Below the pieces are notes generated by a model. That model was not told the DNA's origin, did not search any database, and saw only the letters and a list, made by a program, of their open reading frames with translations. The position numbers and the translations under genes were made by a program. A stretch of 64,000 bases of DNA from contig NC_080671.1 of NCBI RefSeq assembly GCF_030247195.1, forward strand, positions 413,860,044 through 413,924,043, given 5' to 3'. Origin of the DNA: Topomyia yanbarensis. Lineage: Eukaryota > Arthropoda > Insecta > Diptera > Culicidae. Below, in pieces: positions 45,915 through 57,075 of this stretch. Numbering within the stretch: position 1 is the first letter of the stretch; every line of letters starts with the position of its first letter.

Positions 45915-46230
45915 TCGTGTTTAAAAATATGCATATAAGAGACATACCAGGATAGCCAGCATATCTCGAACTGCAACGAGGTTAGAGGGGCTCGTTTAAC
46001 GGATTTGGCGCTAGAATACTAAGTGCACGACCAGACAACATGTTTAATGTCACGATACCCGTCACCACAAGTTCAGAGACCGCTCTACACGACCCCAATG
46101 CGCCTTCGACGTATAATGATTGGACATGACCCGAAATATCACCCGAATGAAATTTCGACCCTCATCCATACACTTGGACCAAGCTTTGTTGATACTTCTA
46201 TTGTTCCACGAAATATGCCAATTTTCGAGC
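45915..46230 (-). pseudogene. I-superfamily LINE, ORF2 C-terminus remnant
   Basis: The complement aligns with 11940-12250 of the intact LINE: CATTCGGGTGATATTTCGG versus CATTCGCGTGATGTCTCGG, then TCATGTCCAATCATTATACG, and AACATGTTGTCTGG. It covers the region after RNase H, including the C-terminal Cys/His cluster, with the first cysteines altered. The rest of ORF2 is deleted, and ORF1 debris from probably the same copy lies just beyond (46500-46965). Confidence 0.8.
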
Positions 46231-46499
46231 GTCCTCTTGCAAAAAATACTGAAATAATCGTTAAAGCTAAGCGAACTTTCATAAATATCACCTTCTAATG
46301 CCTAAGTGTCCGTCGATTCATTGCTATTCTGATCTAAGTGTCCGCCTTATCATTACCAGGATTGGCGAATCGCGAAAGAACTCAAACTACGGCAATCTGG
46401 TATGATTTTTCCGATAAAACGCTCAGGAACCCCATGTTTTCCACTGGAAATAAAAGGAGTGCTGCCCATGCTCCTTCAAACGGAGAGCCTAAGGTAGCC

Positions 46500-46965
46500 C
46501 TCTTTAGCGTTCCCTAAAAGAGTGTATCAATTTCTCCAAATAAATTATGCCCGGGATATGTCGAGAGAACATGTGGAGTCTATCCACAGTAGAAAAACCT
46601 TTCATAGTTCTCTCCACATTTTCCACACCATGCGGTTTTACTACAGGTAGCTGTAGGCCCAATTGTTTGCAACGAGAGCAGTTCATACCCTGCTGCACAA
46701 AAAAACGCACAGATAGACGAGTCTCACTGAAAAGAACAAAATTTAGAAAAGCAGATCCTGCCAAAAACTCAAAATGAGGCTTATTGCAATTTAGTTGTTT
46801 TGTTACACTCTTCGAAGTTTACCGAACGCAATTGATTGAAAACCAGTATTTTTACTGAATAGAGCAAAGGATTCTTGAAGGATGTTACACTTCGAGATTC
46901 GACCAACAAAAATTCCGCAACATTTCTGAGAGTGTACTCCCTACACGGCACATCAGAACGCAACC
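46500..46965 (-). pseudogene. I-superfamily LINE, ORF1 remnant
   Basis: The minus frame reads MAGSAFLNFVLFSETRLSVR and MNCSRCKQLG. It corresponds to FAGSALPNYLLFDKVRLPVR and MNCTNCKQLG of the intact ORF1. The knuckle's second half and all that follows are frameshifted. 46781-46963 reads (C)REYTL...FLLVESRS and matches the upstream ORF1 region only weakly. Dead. Confidence 0.78.
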
Positions 46966-46999
46966 AGTCTAAAATAACACTAGCGATCTTCCTCTAATG

Positions 47000-47900
47000 T
47001 GAAATCTCCAGTAGCAATATTCGTCTCGCTCTCGCACTGCAACGAGGATCATCATCGATCAAGCCGCGATGACCAGAAAAAGTGATGAGAACAGTTGAAG
47101 TGTGTGGTTCTACTGCATGCGTCGATCGTGATACCGTGCATGTTAGAACAAACAAAAGTGGCTTGCTGAATCGCAGTTCATACTCCGGAGAATACAACAG
47201 CCGCCTATAAGGTAAAAAATGCAGCACATCATCACGCAATGGCTTTTAATCATACCTATTTTGCTCAGTACGAGTTACCGAGGCCAAAAGGAACCTGGTC
47301 AGCAATACGCACGGTGCTAAACGGCAATCGAGCAAGGAATCACAAAAGGCCTTCGATCAGGTATGTTTGCCTTCTTCAGACAGTTTCACGAGCCAGTGGG
47401 TAAAGGAAAATCGCCTCGCCAGAGGGCTTTTTATTTGCAGCTGTGATATTATCCTCCGATCGTGTGAAGGCGATCGCGCACATGTGCGGATCAGTGGTAT
47501 CGTACTGGTGCCACCATCTTGGAAAGAACCACTTCGTCACAGCAAGCAAATTTGGTTCTTCAAAGAAAGTTACGAGTGTGTGTGAGAAGTCGCGCGACAC
47601 ACAACGAGTGTGATATAGAGCACGGCGAGGTGCAACGGCGGTGCATGCGAGCAGTACACGTGACACTACGAAGGTGCGAGAGAGCAACGGTGCGACACAC
47701 GGCATGCAGGCAGATCGCGCAACATAACTGGTGCATCGGAACGACGGCAGCGGAGGCAGTGCAGTTGTTGCAGCGGGGCCCCCACCGGTAACGAGATAAT
47801 TAGAGCGCTAAACAGATGTTTATAAGGAAGAACAATTGTGGTATGAGAAATAGATATAAGTATAAACCATGATCGATTAGTGTATGTTTAAGTAGTCATT
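47000..47900. other. GC-rich segment inside the long-TIR element, unidentified
   Basis: Distinctly high in GC and CG. Frames on both strands (81-109 codons) show no domain. ATCAGGTATGT at about 47356 looks like a splice donor, but no matching exon is identifiable. Possibly the 5' UTR of a LINE, or captured host sequence. Confidence 0.35.
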
Positions 47901-48049
47901 ATCGCTTTGCCTTCGCGAGTCCCGCACACATAAGTTCAGTCTCGCTTTCTTCGTTCACTCGTCGAAACATATTCAAGATCTCCTTGTAGCAACAGAAATA
48001 AGAACCCTATATAGCACGGTTGCGTAGTCCCCCTTACGAATCGTCTTTG

Positions 48050-48245
48050 CGTATTAGCACGAGTTCGTAACAAGGAGCCAACCCCATACTTCCCAATTAA
48101 GTCCCCTATCGGAAACTGCGCCATCAATCTTTACTTCCCAGGCGGGTACGTAGACAAGATACTTCTGCATACAGGGCCGAGTTTTGTTTAGTTGAATATC
48201 TATGATAATAAATGCAATATATTTAGTCCGGAAGAAGACCATTCA
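48050..48245 (-). pseudogene. LINE ORF1 fragment
   Basis: Minus frame VFFRTK, then YLVYVPAWEVKIDGAVSDRG, matching VIFFRTK and YRVYIPANRVEVSGVVSDSS of the intact ORF1. About 60 residues between the two blocks are missing. Confidence 0.75.
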
Positions 48246-48934
48246 GGGGCCGACATTTTTCGTAGTGATGAGCATTTTGAAAAAAAAAACATAAATTTTA
48301 TCAGATCGATCTCTTTAATGTAAAAAATCGATTTTGTCAAACATCGATCCCAAAAGATCAGATATATGAAAATTTTGTTCGATGAACGTAATGAATTCAT
48401 GCGATTGACGAAATATTCGTTATAGGTACACAACCATTTTGTTCGATGAACGAAATTAAAACCTGCGGCTGACGAAATATTCGTGCTATAGATACAAATT
48501 TAGTAAAATAAGCAAACATTTCGTTCCGATCACGAAAAATAGTTCCGTCTTCGACTATAAATGTCGTGCAATGTACAATAAATATTTAAAGTTACGAAAC
48601 TTTTCGTTCATCAAGTTTTAGGTCGTGATTCATCTCACGAACCCAACTATTTACTATGCACAAAAATATTCGTATTCGTAGATGAATCTATTTGTAGCAA
48701 ATTTAAGAATAAATTCATGCAATTATATGAGTTCTTTATGCATAATTATTATGAGGAATTTATGGAAAAAATCGTTCATATTACGAAAGATGCTCGTAAA
48801 TATTAGAATGACTTTATGTATCACCCATTATGGTTTTGAATAGATATACAATTTTGTCCGGTACTGTGTGATTGTCATTCAAAATTTTCATTCACTGGAG
48901 CAGGGATTCTTAAAACAGCCAACGCGTTCACCCT

Positions 48935-49170
48935 ACACATGATCAACTCGAGTTGATGACCACTCCGTCGATCTTAACTATGCGAACGGACATGTAGACG
49001 CGGTAATCCTTCATAAAATACTTGTCGCCAATAATATCATTTACTTACACTAGACAGGATATTACAACTTTCAAAGGCGAACTTTCAAGAACTGTTTAGA
49101 GCTCTTTCGAATATTTAGCGGATTACCTTTGATCCGAAAGAAGATTAGATATAGTCTGACCGAGTTCTAT
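48935..49170 (-). pseudogene. LINE ORF1 fragment
   Basis: The complement reads CTTCTTTCGGATCAAA, AATGATATTATTGGCGAC, GATTACCGCGTCTACATGTC and ATCGACGGAGTGGTCA. These correspond to FFRT, NDI.GD, YRVYM and IDGVV of related ORF1 copies. Frameshifted and short. Confidence 0.7.
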
Positions 49171-49302
49171 GTGTATGATTTCGAACGGAGTCTTCGATGA
49201 CGAATCTTATTCCATTCCACCATCAGCTGAGTCCTTTTCAGGATAACTCATGATCGCATGACCCAAAATCCCGGCTCAAAGCAAAAACATTTTTTTATTT
49301 TT

Positions 49303-49454
49303 ATTATAGAAGTTTTAACCTTAGGGTCATTTGGCTCTTTTCAGATTAAATAAATCTCTTTTGGAAAAATCTCTAACACTATGTGCCGGGTTAGGAATCG
49401 AAACGATGTGCGATGTGTACAAGGCACTCGTTTTACCAACTACGCTATTCCCGT
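49303..49454 (-). mobile_element. tRNA-derived SINE, family A, copy 4
   Basis: The complement shows AATAGCGTAGTTGGTAAAA (A box), a decayed B box, CACATAGTGTTAGAG, and a tail TGACCCTAAGGTTAAAACTT. Inserted between two LINE ORF1 fragments. Confidence 0.8.
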
Positions 49455-49554
49455 TTCCAAAGTGAAAAAAGTGTTATTACTATCATTTGGCTTGTCTATC
49501 AATTTATTATATCTCCCGTAATTACTGTCTCTGCCTTCGTATTCTTTACGTTTT

Positions 49555-50265
49555 CACTTTGCACCGGGCTATAGACCCGGGCATAAATAAGCTCCCCTGA
49601 AAAGACCCAAATTCCGATTTCCCGTTTGAAACATTGATTGAACTCGGTTGGACCATATTTGAGCTTCTTTCGGATCAAATAAGTATTGTAAAGTTTTCGA
49701 AAGAACTAACGCAGACATATTCAACAGTAACAGATATCCCGAAAGTTCGACCAGATAAGTTCAGAATTGTGATATTCTGTCAAGCAAATGACGCTAGTGG
49801 CGACAAGGCTTGTATGAAGTACTGCCGCGTCTATATGTCCACTTACAAAGTTGAGATCGACGGTGGGATCACCGATTAAAAATTGTGCGTGGATCTACTA
49901 GAGCACGGGGTAGACTGTTTCAAGATCCCTTTGCTTTATTGAGCGAAAGTTTTTGAATGGAAATCGCACTGTATGGAAGAAAATTAAGTGTCCCTTCAAA
50001 CTCGTATCGGGTGAACTTTGCTGTTTAATTATATATTCGGCGGCAAGAATCGTCTGACTGTTCGGCTGTTTGTACCGCGACAATCGTGAGGGTGACTCTT
50101 ACATTGAGATTGCTGAAAAATAGGTATGCTTATTATGAGAGAGTCCATGTGATCTAGGGCCCTAGAAATCTAAAGCGTTCCCTTTCAAGACGATCTAAGC
50201 ACTCGTGCAGAAAAACTAAAAAGAGCTACGCCACATACCACGACAAATCAATATGCTGTGGGGAT
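49555..50265 (+). pseudogene. LINE ORF1 remnant, longest decayed copy
   Basis: Begins with GCACCGGGCTATAGACCCGG, the counterpart of GCACTGGGCAATAGGCCCG just before the intact ORF1 ATG. The frame at 49634-49879 (FELLSDQISIV...VTDIPKVRPDKFRIVIF, YCRVYMSTYKVEIDGGITD) aligns with residues 35-115 of the intact ORF1. It then crosses TAA 49877-49879 and continues, damaged, to AAAAGAGCTACGCCAC near 50230. Zinc knuckles are destroyed. Confidence 0.82.
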
Positions 50266-50549
50266 CAGTCAGTTAAAACAGCCGTTTGGGTTAGAGCTTA
50301 ACTCAGTTTCTCTTCGAGCAGAAACGGCATAACTTTTGCAACCCTTTGGCGTTTACATTCTCCTTTTTTACAGTATTCAGTTCACTTGAAAATGGCACAC
50401 CTGGCCAGCCACATGTACCGGGCATTAATTTTACAACTTTGGGTTTGATTTAGTGAAAGCAACTGATTTAGATCAGTTCTACCTTTTGACAGAGACGTTC
50501 GATCAAAACACTTTCTTCTTTAAAGTTAATTGTTTTGACATTTTTGACC

Positions 50550-52297
50550 CGTGCACGGCAAAAATCGTTCCCAAAATCGTGAATAAAGTGTCATGAATTT
50601 TGGAACAATCACGTTTTTACGATACTAAAAACAGGACCATGGACAAAAATCATGTGTTTTATAATTATGTTCAATTTCCCTTTCCCCTTCGATTTTGTGT
50701 ACATAAAGTAATTCACAACTTTAAGAACATTAATCATAAATCCAAATATTACTTATGATGTTTTTCATAGATTTAAGAACATTAGTTCACAAAATCAAAA
50801 CATTCTGGATACTTTCTCGTGAACTATTTCACGAAACTCGGAATTTGGTTCACGAATCCATTCAATCCTCGTGAACTAATTCATGATTCCTAATATATTA
50901 TTCACGATCCAATATCCGTGCTCGTGAAATAGTTCAAAAAATCATTAAATATTATTCATGTATTCGTGAATTGGTTCATGATTCTTAGTGAAAACTCACG
51001 ACGTACAATTTGTGACCGTTAAATAAATCACAAAATCATCTAATATTATCATGAATTCGTGAGCTGGTTCATGATACCTAGCATATTATTAACTACTTAC
51101 CATACGTGCTCGTGAAATAATTCACGAAACCATGACATATAATTCATGTATTCGTGAACTGGTTCGATTCCTAGTACATAATTTGCTATCTATTTTGCGT
51201 GCTGCTGATGTTTAGAAGATATCCCTAACGATTTTCAATGTCATGCAACATAATATTGAAATTTTCACGTGAACTATTTCTCAAAATTTTGAGTATTATT
51301 CATTGAATCATTTTTGTTCATGCACTTCTTCATGAAATGTCCAGCTGCTAGTAATAGGTACGACAGAAAACGAAAACTGCTTTGAGAACCACAATTTGTG
51401 TTCGTGATATAGTTCACAGAGCAAGATACCGCGAATCAGTTACAGTTTTATGATCTAGCTCATATTGTCACGTTAGCCCGAGTAAAAAAACGATAGTAAG
51501 CAAAAAAAACAGATCGCGATAATGCGAAGAGAATTTACGAATACCATGATAAAATTGCTGATATCATTACTCGAGCCACATTATTTCAAAAGTCATATTC
51601 GAAAGTAAGCTTAAGAATAAAATATCACGATAAGAAGAACAAGAATTACGAACTCAGATCGAACTAAGAAACTAATATCCCGAAATCATGAACACAAATA
51701 AACATAAATCAAAACTAAAATATCACGACAATTTGAATAAAAATTATGAAAATCATGAAAAAGTTCCTAAAATCATAAACATAAAACACATTAGTCATGA
51801 TTTAAATGTCACAAATCGTGACTAATATCCTGAAGTCATGAACATGAATTACTCTACTTATTACTAAAATATCACAAAAACGTGAAAGGAAGTTATGAAA
51901 ATCGCGACTAAGATCCTGAAATCATCAACATCAATCACGCTAGGCTGAGTAAACTCATGAATAAAATAGCACGGTAACGCGATGAAAAATCACAAAAATC
52001 GCGAATAGTCATGAACATTGTTTTACTGTCGGTTGTGTATTCTCCAATCATGAAGAAGAATCATAACAAAAACTAAACATGTCCAAGGAACAACAACAGT
52101 AACGCAACCAAACATTCGAATGTAACGCAGGTTTTAATATACATTCGGGGTGAACTAGAACACAAATAACTTCATGTATGCGAGGTTTATTATTCATAAT
52201 TTCAAGAACTTGGCCACGGCTTTCGTAAATCGATCAGTTCGCGAAACCGTAATCTTTTGTTCATGAATTAATGAACGGACTTTTTCCCGTGTGTACC
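50550..52297. mobile_element. TTCACGA-rich element with 94-bp tandem array
   Basis: Ends resemble each other inversely (GTGCACGGCAAAAA at 50553 and, as complement, ACACACGGGAAAAA at about 52297). The interior is dense in CGTGAA/TTCACG words. Units starting TTCATGATTC recur at about 50880, 50975, 51068 and 51163 (94 +/- 1 bp). A second, looser array with AAAATATCAC lies at 51629-51990. No coding frame. Probably a non-autonomous DNA element. Confidence 0.6.
50880..51200. repeat. 94-bp tandem repeat, about 3.4 copies
   Basis: TTCATGATTC...GTGCTCGTGAAATA...TTCATGTATTCGTGAACTGG recurs with spacing 95, 93 and 95 bp. Units differ by many substitutions. Confidence 0.7.
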
Positions 52298-52480
52298 AAA
52301 GACACTCATACTCCATAACCTATGTATGTAGATGGCGCTATATAACATTTAAACTTCTCACTCCCATTTGATGCCCACTGCATTTTGTAAGCATGTAATC
52401 ATGAAAGCTGGTTTTTTTCTACGCTAAATTTTCTGGCGACATCTTGGATTTACATGTTTGGTTGGTGCTTGCATTACTGG

Positions 52481-55400
52481 ACACTCGGAATACCAAGGGG
52501 GTAAAAAAAATGGGAACGCTTACTTTGACCGGTTATATCTCAGCCGTTACATAATCGATTTTAAATCTGTCTTCACCAATAGAAAGGTATATCTTTTGTG
52601 AACACGTTGAATTAAAAAAATAGAAGAATAGAGTTGTCTACCGTAAGTTACAGTAAAAAGAGAATAACAAAGTCAGTAAGAAAAAAATGGGAACGCTTCT
52701 TTGACTTGCCATATCTTAGCTGTTTGCTCACCAATTTTAATTCTTTCTTTACCATTGGATAGGTAAATCTTTTATAAAAACAGTGAACAAAGAATGATGG
52801 AAAGCAAATTTGTATATCTGAAGTAATTGTAAAAAAAGTAATTGAGAGTCAGTGCAGACGAAATGAGTTTTTCTGTTCAAACAATCGTATCACGACCATT
52901 TGTCAGCCAATTTCAATTTTCCTTACACCAATGCAATCCTTAGAGCTTCTAGACTTGTAATATATGCAATAAATAGCAGATTTTCAAAAATTACTATACT
53001 TTTTCGAGTTTTTAGGAGATAAGATTTTTACAATGTAGGTGGCATACGGCATTGAAATTCTTTGCGACTTGTTAGTTTTACGGTTTGAAAATTACCTGTT
53101 TACTCAATAGTTCTACATATTATACATGGATATTATTATATCAAAATGTTTGCACAAACGTGGAGAAACACAATATTGTATGTAAGTTACTTAATAATAG
53201 AGTGTGTTAGGACGATTCAGTAAATACGAAGAAGTTCAGAATTTTAAAATATTCGTCATATAACTTCAAATTTGAAGAGATGACCTATACATTTTAATAC
53301 ACCAATCGATTGTAATTGATGGCGGCTACAATTTCTGAAAAAAAGACATTTTTATTTTTTCTCAAAAAATAGCCAAAAGTACGTAGAAGTACAGAAATTT
53401 CATTTAGTTCGCAAATAACGTCGAATTCAAAGCGATGGCCTATACCTTTTTATATACCAATCGATTATAATTGATTTTGGTTACAATTTCTGGAAGAATA
53501 ATTTTTATATTTTCTCAAAAATAGACAAAAGTACGTAGAATTACAGTAATTTCATTTAGTTGACAAATAACTTCAAGTATTCCAATCTATCACCTTTGCA
53601 ATTTATACACCAATCGTTTGTAATTGATTTTGGCTACAATTTCTGAAAGAACAAATTTTTATATTTTCTCAAAAAAATAGCCAAAAATACTTACAAGTAC
53701 AGAAATTTCATTTAGTGGGTAAATAACGTCGAATTCTAAGGGATGATTTATACTTTTTTATATACCAATCGATTGTAATTGATGGCGGCTACAATTTTTG
53801 AAAGAACACATTTTTATATTTTCTCAAAAAATAGACAAAATACGTAGAAGTACGGAAATTTGATGTAGTTGGCAAATAAGGTTAAATTCAAAATGATGGC
53901 CTACACTTTTATATATACCAATCGATTGTAATTGATTTCAGCTACAATTGTTGCAAGATAAACTTTTCATATTTTCCCAAAAAACGACAAAAATACGTAG
54001 AAGTACAGAAATTTCGTCTGATTGGCACATAACTGCGAATTTCCGTACTTCTACGTATTTTTGGCTAATTTTTGAGAAAATATAAACAATTGTTCTTTCA
54101 GAAATTGTAGCCGCCATCAATTACAATAGATTGGTGTATAAATAGTGTAGGTCATCCCTTTTAATTTGCAGTTATTTGCCAATCAAACGAAATTTCTGTA
54201 CTTCTACGTATTTTTGTCGTTCTTTTTAAAGAAAATATAAAAAGTTTATCTTGCAACAATTGTAGCCGAAATCAATTACAATCGATTGGTGTATAAAAAA
54301 GCATAAATCATCCCTTAGAATTCGACGTTATTTACCCACTAAATGAAATTTCTGTGCTTATACGTATTTTTGGCTTTTTTTTTAGAAAATATAAAAATAT
54401 GTTCTTTCAGAAATTGTAGCCAAAATCAATTACAATCGATTGGTGTATAAATTGCATAGGTAATAGCTTTGAATACTTAAAGTTATTTGTCAACTAAATG
54501 AAATTACTGTAGTTCTACGTACTTTTGTCTATTTATGAGAAAATATAAAAATCGTTCTTCCAGAAATTGTAACCAAAATCAATTATAATCGATTGGTATA
54601 TAAAAAGGTATAGGCCATCACTTTGAATTCGACGTTATTTGCGAACTAAATGAAATTTCTGTACTTCTACGTACTTTTGGCTATTTTTTGAGAAAATATA
54701 AAAATGTGTTTTTTCAGAAATTGTAGCCGCCATCAATTACAATCGACTGGTGTATTAAAATGTATAGGTCATCGCTTCAAATTTAAAGTTATATGACGAA
54801 TATTTTAAAATTCTGAACTTCTTCGTATTTACTGAATCGTCCTAACACACTCTATTATTTAGTAGCTTACATACAATATTGTGTTTCTCCACATTTGTGC
54901 AAACATTTTGATATAATAATATCCATGTATATTATGTAGAACTATTGAGTAACCAGGTAATTTTCAAACCGTAAAACTAATAAGTCGCAAAGAATTTCAA
55001 TGCCGTATGCCACCTACATTGTAAAAATCCTATCTCCTAAAAACTCGAAAAAGTATAGTAATTTTTGAAAATATACTATTTATTGCATATATTACAAGTC
55101 TAGAAGCTCTAAGGATTGCATTGGTGTAAGGAAAATTGAAATTGGTTGACAAATGGTCGTGATACGATTGTTTGAACAGAAAAACTCATTTCGTCTGTAC
55201 TGAATCTCAATTACTGTTTTTACAATTACTTCAGATATACAAATTTGTTTTCCATCATTCTTTGTTCACTGTTTTTATAAAAAAATTACCTATCCAATGG
55301 TGAAGAAAGAATTAAAATTGGTGAGCAAACAGCTAAGATATGGCAAGTCAAAGAAGCGTTCCCCTTTTTTTTCTCACTGACTTTGTTATACTCTTTTTAC

Positions 55401-55600
55401 TGTAACTTACGGTAGACAACTCTATTCTTCTATTTTTTTATTTAACGTATTCACAAAAGACATATCTTTCTATTGGTGAAGACAGATTTGAAATCGATTA
55501 TGTAACGGCTGAGATATGACCGGTCAAAGTAAGCGTTCCCATTTTTTTAGACCCCCTTGGTAGTCCGCGTAACTTTTTACCCCCTTGGTATTCCGAGTGT
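52481..55600. mobile_element. 3.1-kb foldback element with about 1.5-kb arms
   Basis: The left arm (52481 to about 54016) and right arm (about 54035-55600) are complementary almost throughout, from ACACTCGGAATACCAAGGGG outward to a roughly 15-nt centre at 54018-54034. The outer 800 bp of each arm is mostly unique, with GGGAACGCTT repeated at 52511 and 52689. The inner 740 bp is a tandem array of five units of about 154 bp, marked by CAATCGATTGTAATTGAT at about 53303, 53458, 53611, 53766 and 53919 and mirrored on the right. No protein frame. This is the plan of Foldback/Galileo-type elements or a giant MITE. Target duplication not recognised. Confidence 0.88.
53281..54780. repeat. Mirror-image arrays of a 154-bp unit (5 + 5)
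   Basis: Each unit contains GTACAGAAATTTCATTTAG, TATACCAATCGATTGTAATT, GGCTACAATTTCTGAAAGAA and TATTTTCTCAAAAAATAG. Left-arm spacings are 155, 153, 155 and 153 bp. The right arm carries the complements at about 54121, 54280, 54432, 54585 and 54737. Confidence 0.88.
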
Positions 55601-56002
55601 TAATATTTATCGTTGTAATTATCGTTGGTCATAAATGATAAAACAACATTAAAAATGATTATTGAGATGATATATAGCTTTTACAATCTTTAGTAAAATA
55701 TTTTTAGAATGTTTTCTTAGAAACTGTCTTTGTTTCGGAATTATTTACACTGAGAACCTTTCAAAATTTCATTCAGTGTTCAGTGACTTATTGGTCTATA
55801 ATTTGTGCATTAAATTATGAATTGTCTGCTTCTTGGGCTGATGGGAAAATATCCTGTTAAAGTGCTGAACCATGGATTAGGCTTTGGGTAGAGTAAGTCC
55901 ATGTTCAAACACTGCTAGTCAGATGGACTGGCTACTTGAAATTGCGGAAATTGAAATGTCTGCCAAGTGGTCACCAATCGCACTGTATAATTTTCGTTTC
56001 AG
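55601..56002. other. Unassigned sequence; possible intron or upstream exon part
   Basis: AT-rich. The frame of the candidate exon stays open upstream to 55884 (QMDWLLEIAEIEMSAKWSP), so the exon could be longer than annotated, with an acceptor at CTAGTCAG (about 55919). Confidence 0.35.
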
Positions 56003-56107
56003 AAACGGAGCTAATGTCAATTGGTTGACAGTGGACGATGTAAATAGAGTAGCCGACCATTTAGGTTTCATCGAAGAAACCACGCCATGTTCTTTCGGAT
56101 TGTGGAG
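56003..56107 (+). CDS. Candidate internal coding exon, unrecognised host gene
   Basis: A 105-bp open segment sits between a pyrimidine-rich acceptor (TTTTCGTTTCAG) and a donor AG|GTAATA. It reads NGANVNWLTVDDVNRVADHL followed by GFIEETTPCSFGLWR. Its donor phase (two bases of a codon) fits the acceptor phase of the exon at 57076, giving ...FGLWR|LNGFD.... Unlike almost all other frames here, it lies outside any repeat. I do not recognise the protein. A chance frame or a dead exon remains possible. The proposed intron is 968 bp. Confidence 0.5.
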
Positions 56108-57075
56108 GTAATACTTTTTCCTATGCTCATAAGCTTTTCAAGAAATATTTTCGGGTATTCTAGTAATTGATCGTGTTATTTGGGACTTTTCCATTTGTTT
56201 AAATGATATAGGTGTCCTGCGCAGAAATTGAAGCGTAACCCTAGTAACAATTTAGGTTTCATGGTAGTTTTATAACCACTGATAAAACTTAGATTGCACT
56301 TGTAGCGTGCTATAAAAATTCAATTGTTACTTGGGTAATGTTAGGTAATAGTGTAAAAATAATAAAACGATTTAAAACCAATTGTATTTATTTAGAGTTG
56401 ACAACTAGTAAAACTTATAATGCACATCGAAGAACATATCTAGTATTGATTAATTTCGTTTTTCTATTAATTGAGGAAATATTTTGAGAACTTGATTATC
56501 ACGAAAATAAAAAAAAGCAAGATCGTTTTCATTTTACTACATTTGTGATGTGTCTGAATTTACTTAAAATTTTAAAATGAATAATGAAAAATTTGGATGA
56601 TCGTTTTGGAATGAAATCTTCATAAAATAATTGAACGCACTACCATGCCACCTTTAAAACGAGAAGGGCTCATAAAAAATAAAAAATATTTTTTCTGATT
56701 TGGCATTAAAATTGAATACTGAATATTGAAAGTGTGAAATGTTAGTGACTGTATGTTTTTCCAGATCTGACAACACCATCTAAGAAATTGTTTTACGAAT
56801 ATTGTAATTTAGATCAAAATGACTCTTCCTGGAGTAAAAAATATGGTCCGGTACTATAAACTATTCATTCCTGTTTTGGTGCCGGTTTTTTTTCAATTGG
56901 CTCCAACATCCCGCTCGCAAACACGTTAAAACTCATCAAACATATTTTCAGAATTAAAAAGTCACAGGTCGATAGCGACAAAAGAAAAAATCCCAATACT
57001 AAATTAAGTGTATACCTACAACAGTTTTATATAGAATACCAACTCAAACACTTAACTCTTTCCCTTCCCACCCAG

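Larger units (their letters stand above)
44815..48840. mobile_element. About 4-kb long-TIR element carrying LINE debris
   Basis: The left arm (44815-45230, split by a SINE) and the inverted right arm (48360-48840) share GCATTGTAAATAGTTGG versus GCATAGTAAATAGTTGG, AACTATTTTTC, and AATATTTCGTCAGYCGCA followed by TTCATCGAAC. Arms are at least 300-400 bp, rich in ACGAAA/TTTCGT. The interior of about 3.1 kb holds decayed I-superfamily ORF1 and ORF2 fragments and a GC-rich segment. Exact termini and target duplication were not found. It may be a foldback element, or two inverted copies of one repeat. Confidence 0.6.

Noticed and set aside
47376..47791. Frames of 72-109 codons in the GC-rich insert
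   Set aside because: Open on both strands because of GC/CG richness. No recognisable protein.
50880..51200. CRISPR-like regular repeats
   Set aside because: Direct 94-bp units have no conserved repeat plus unique spacer structure, and the setting is eukaryotic transposon DNA.
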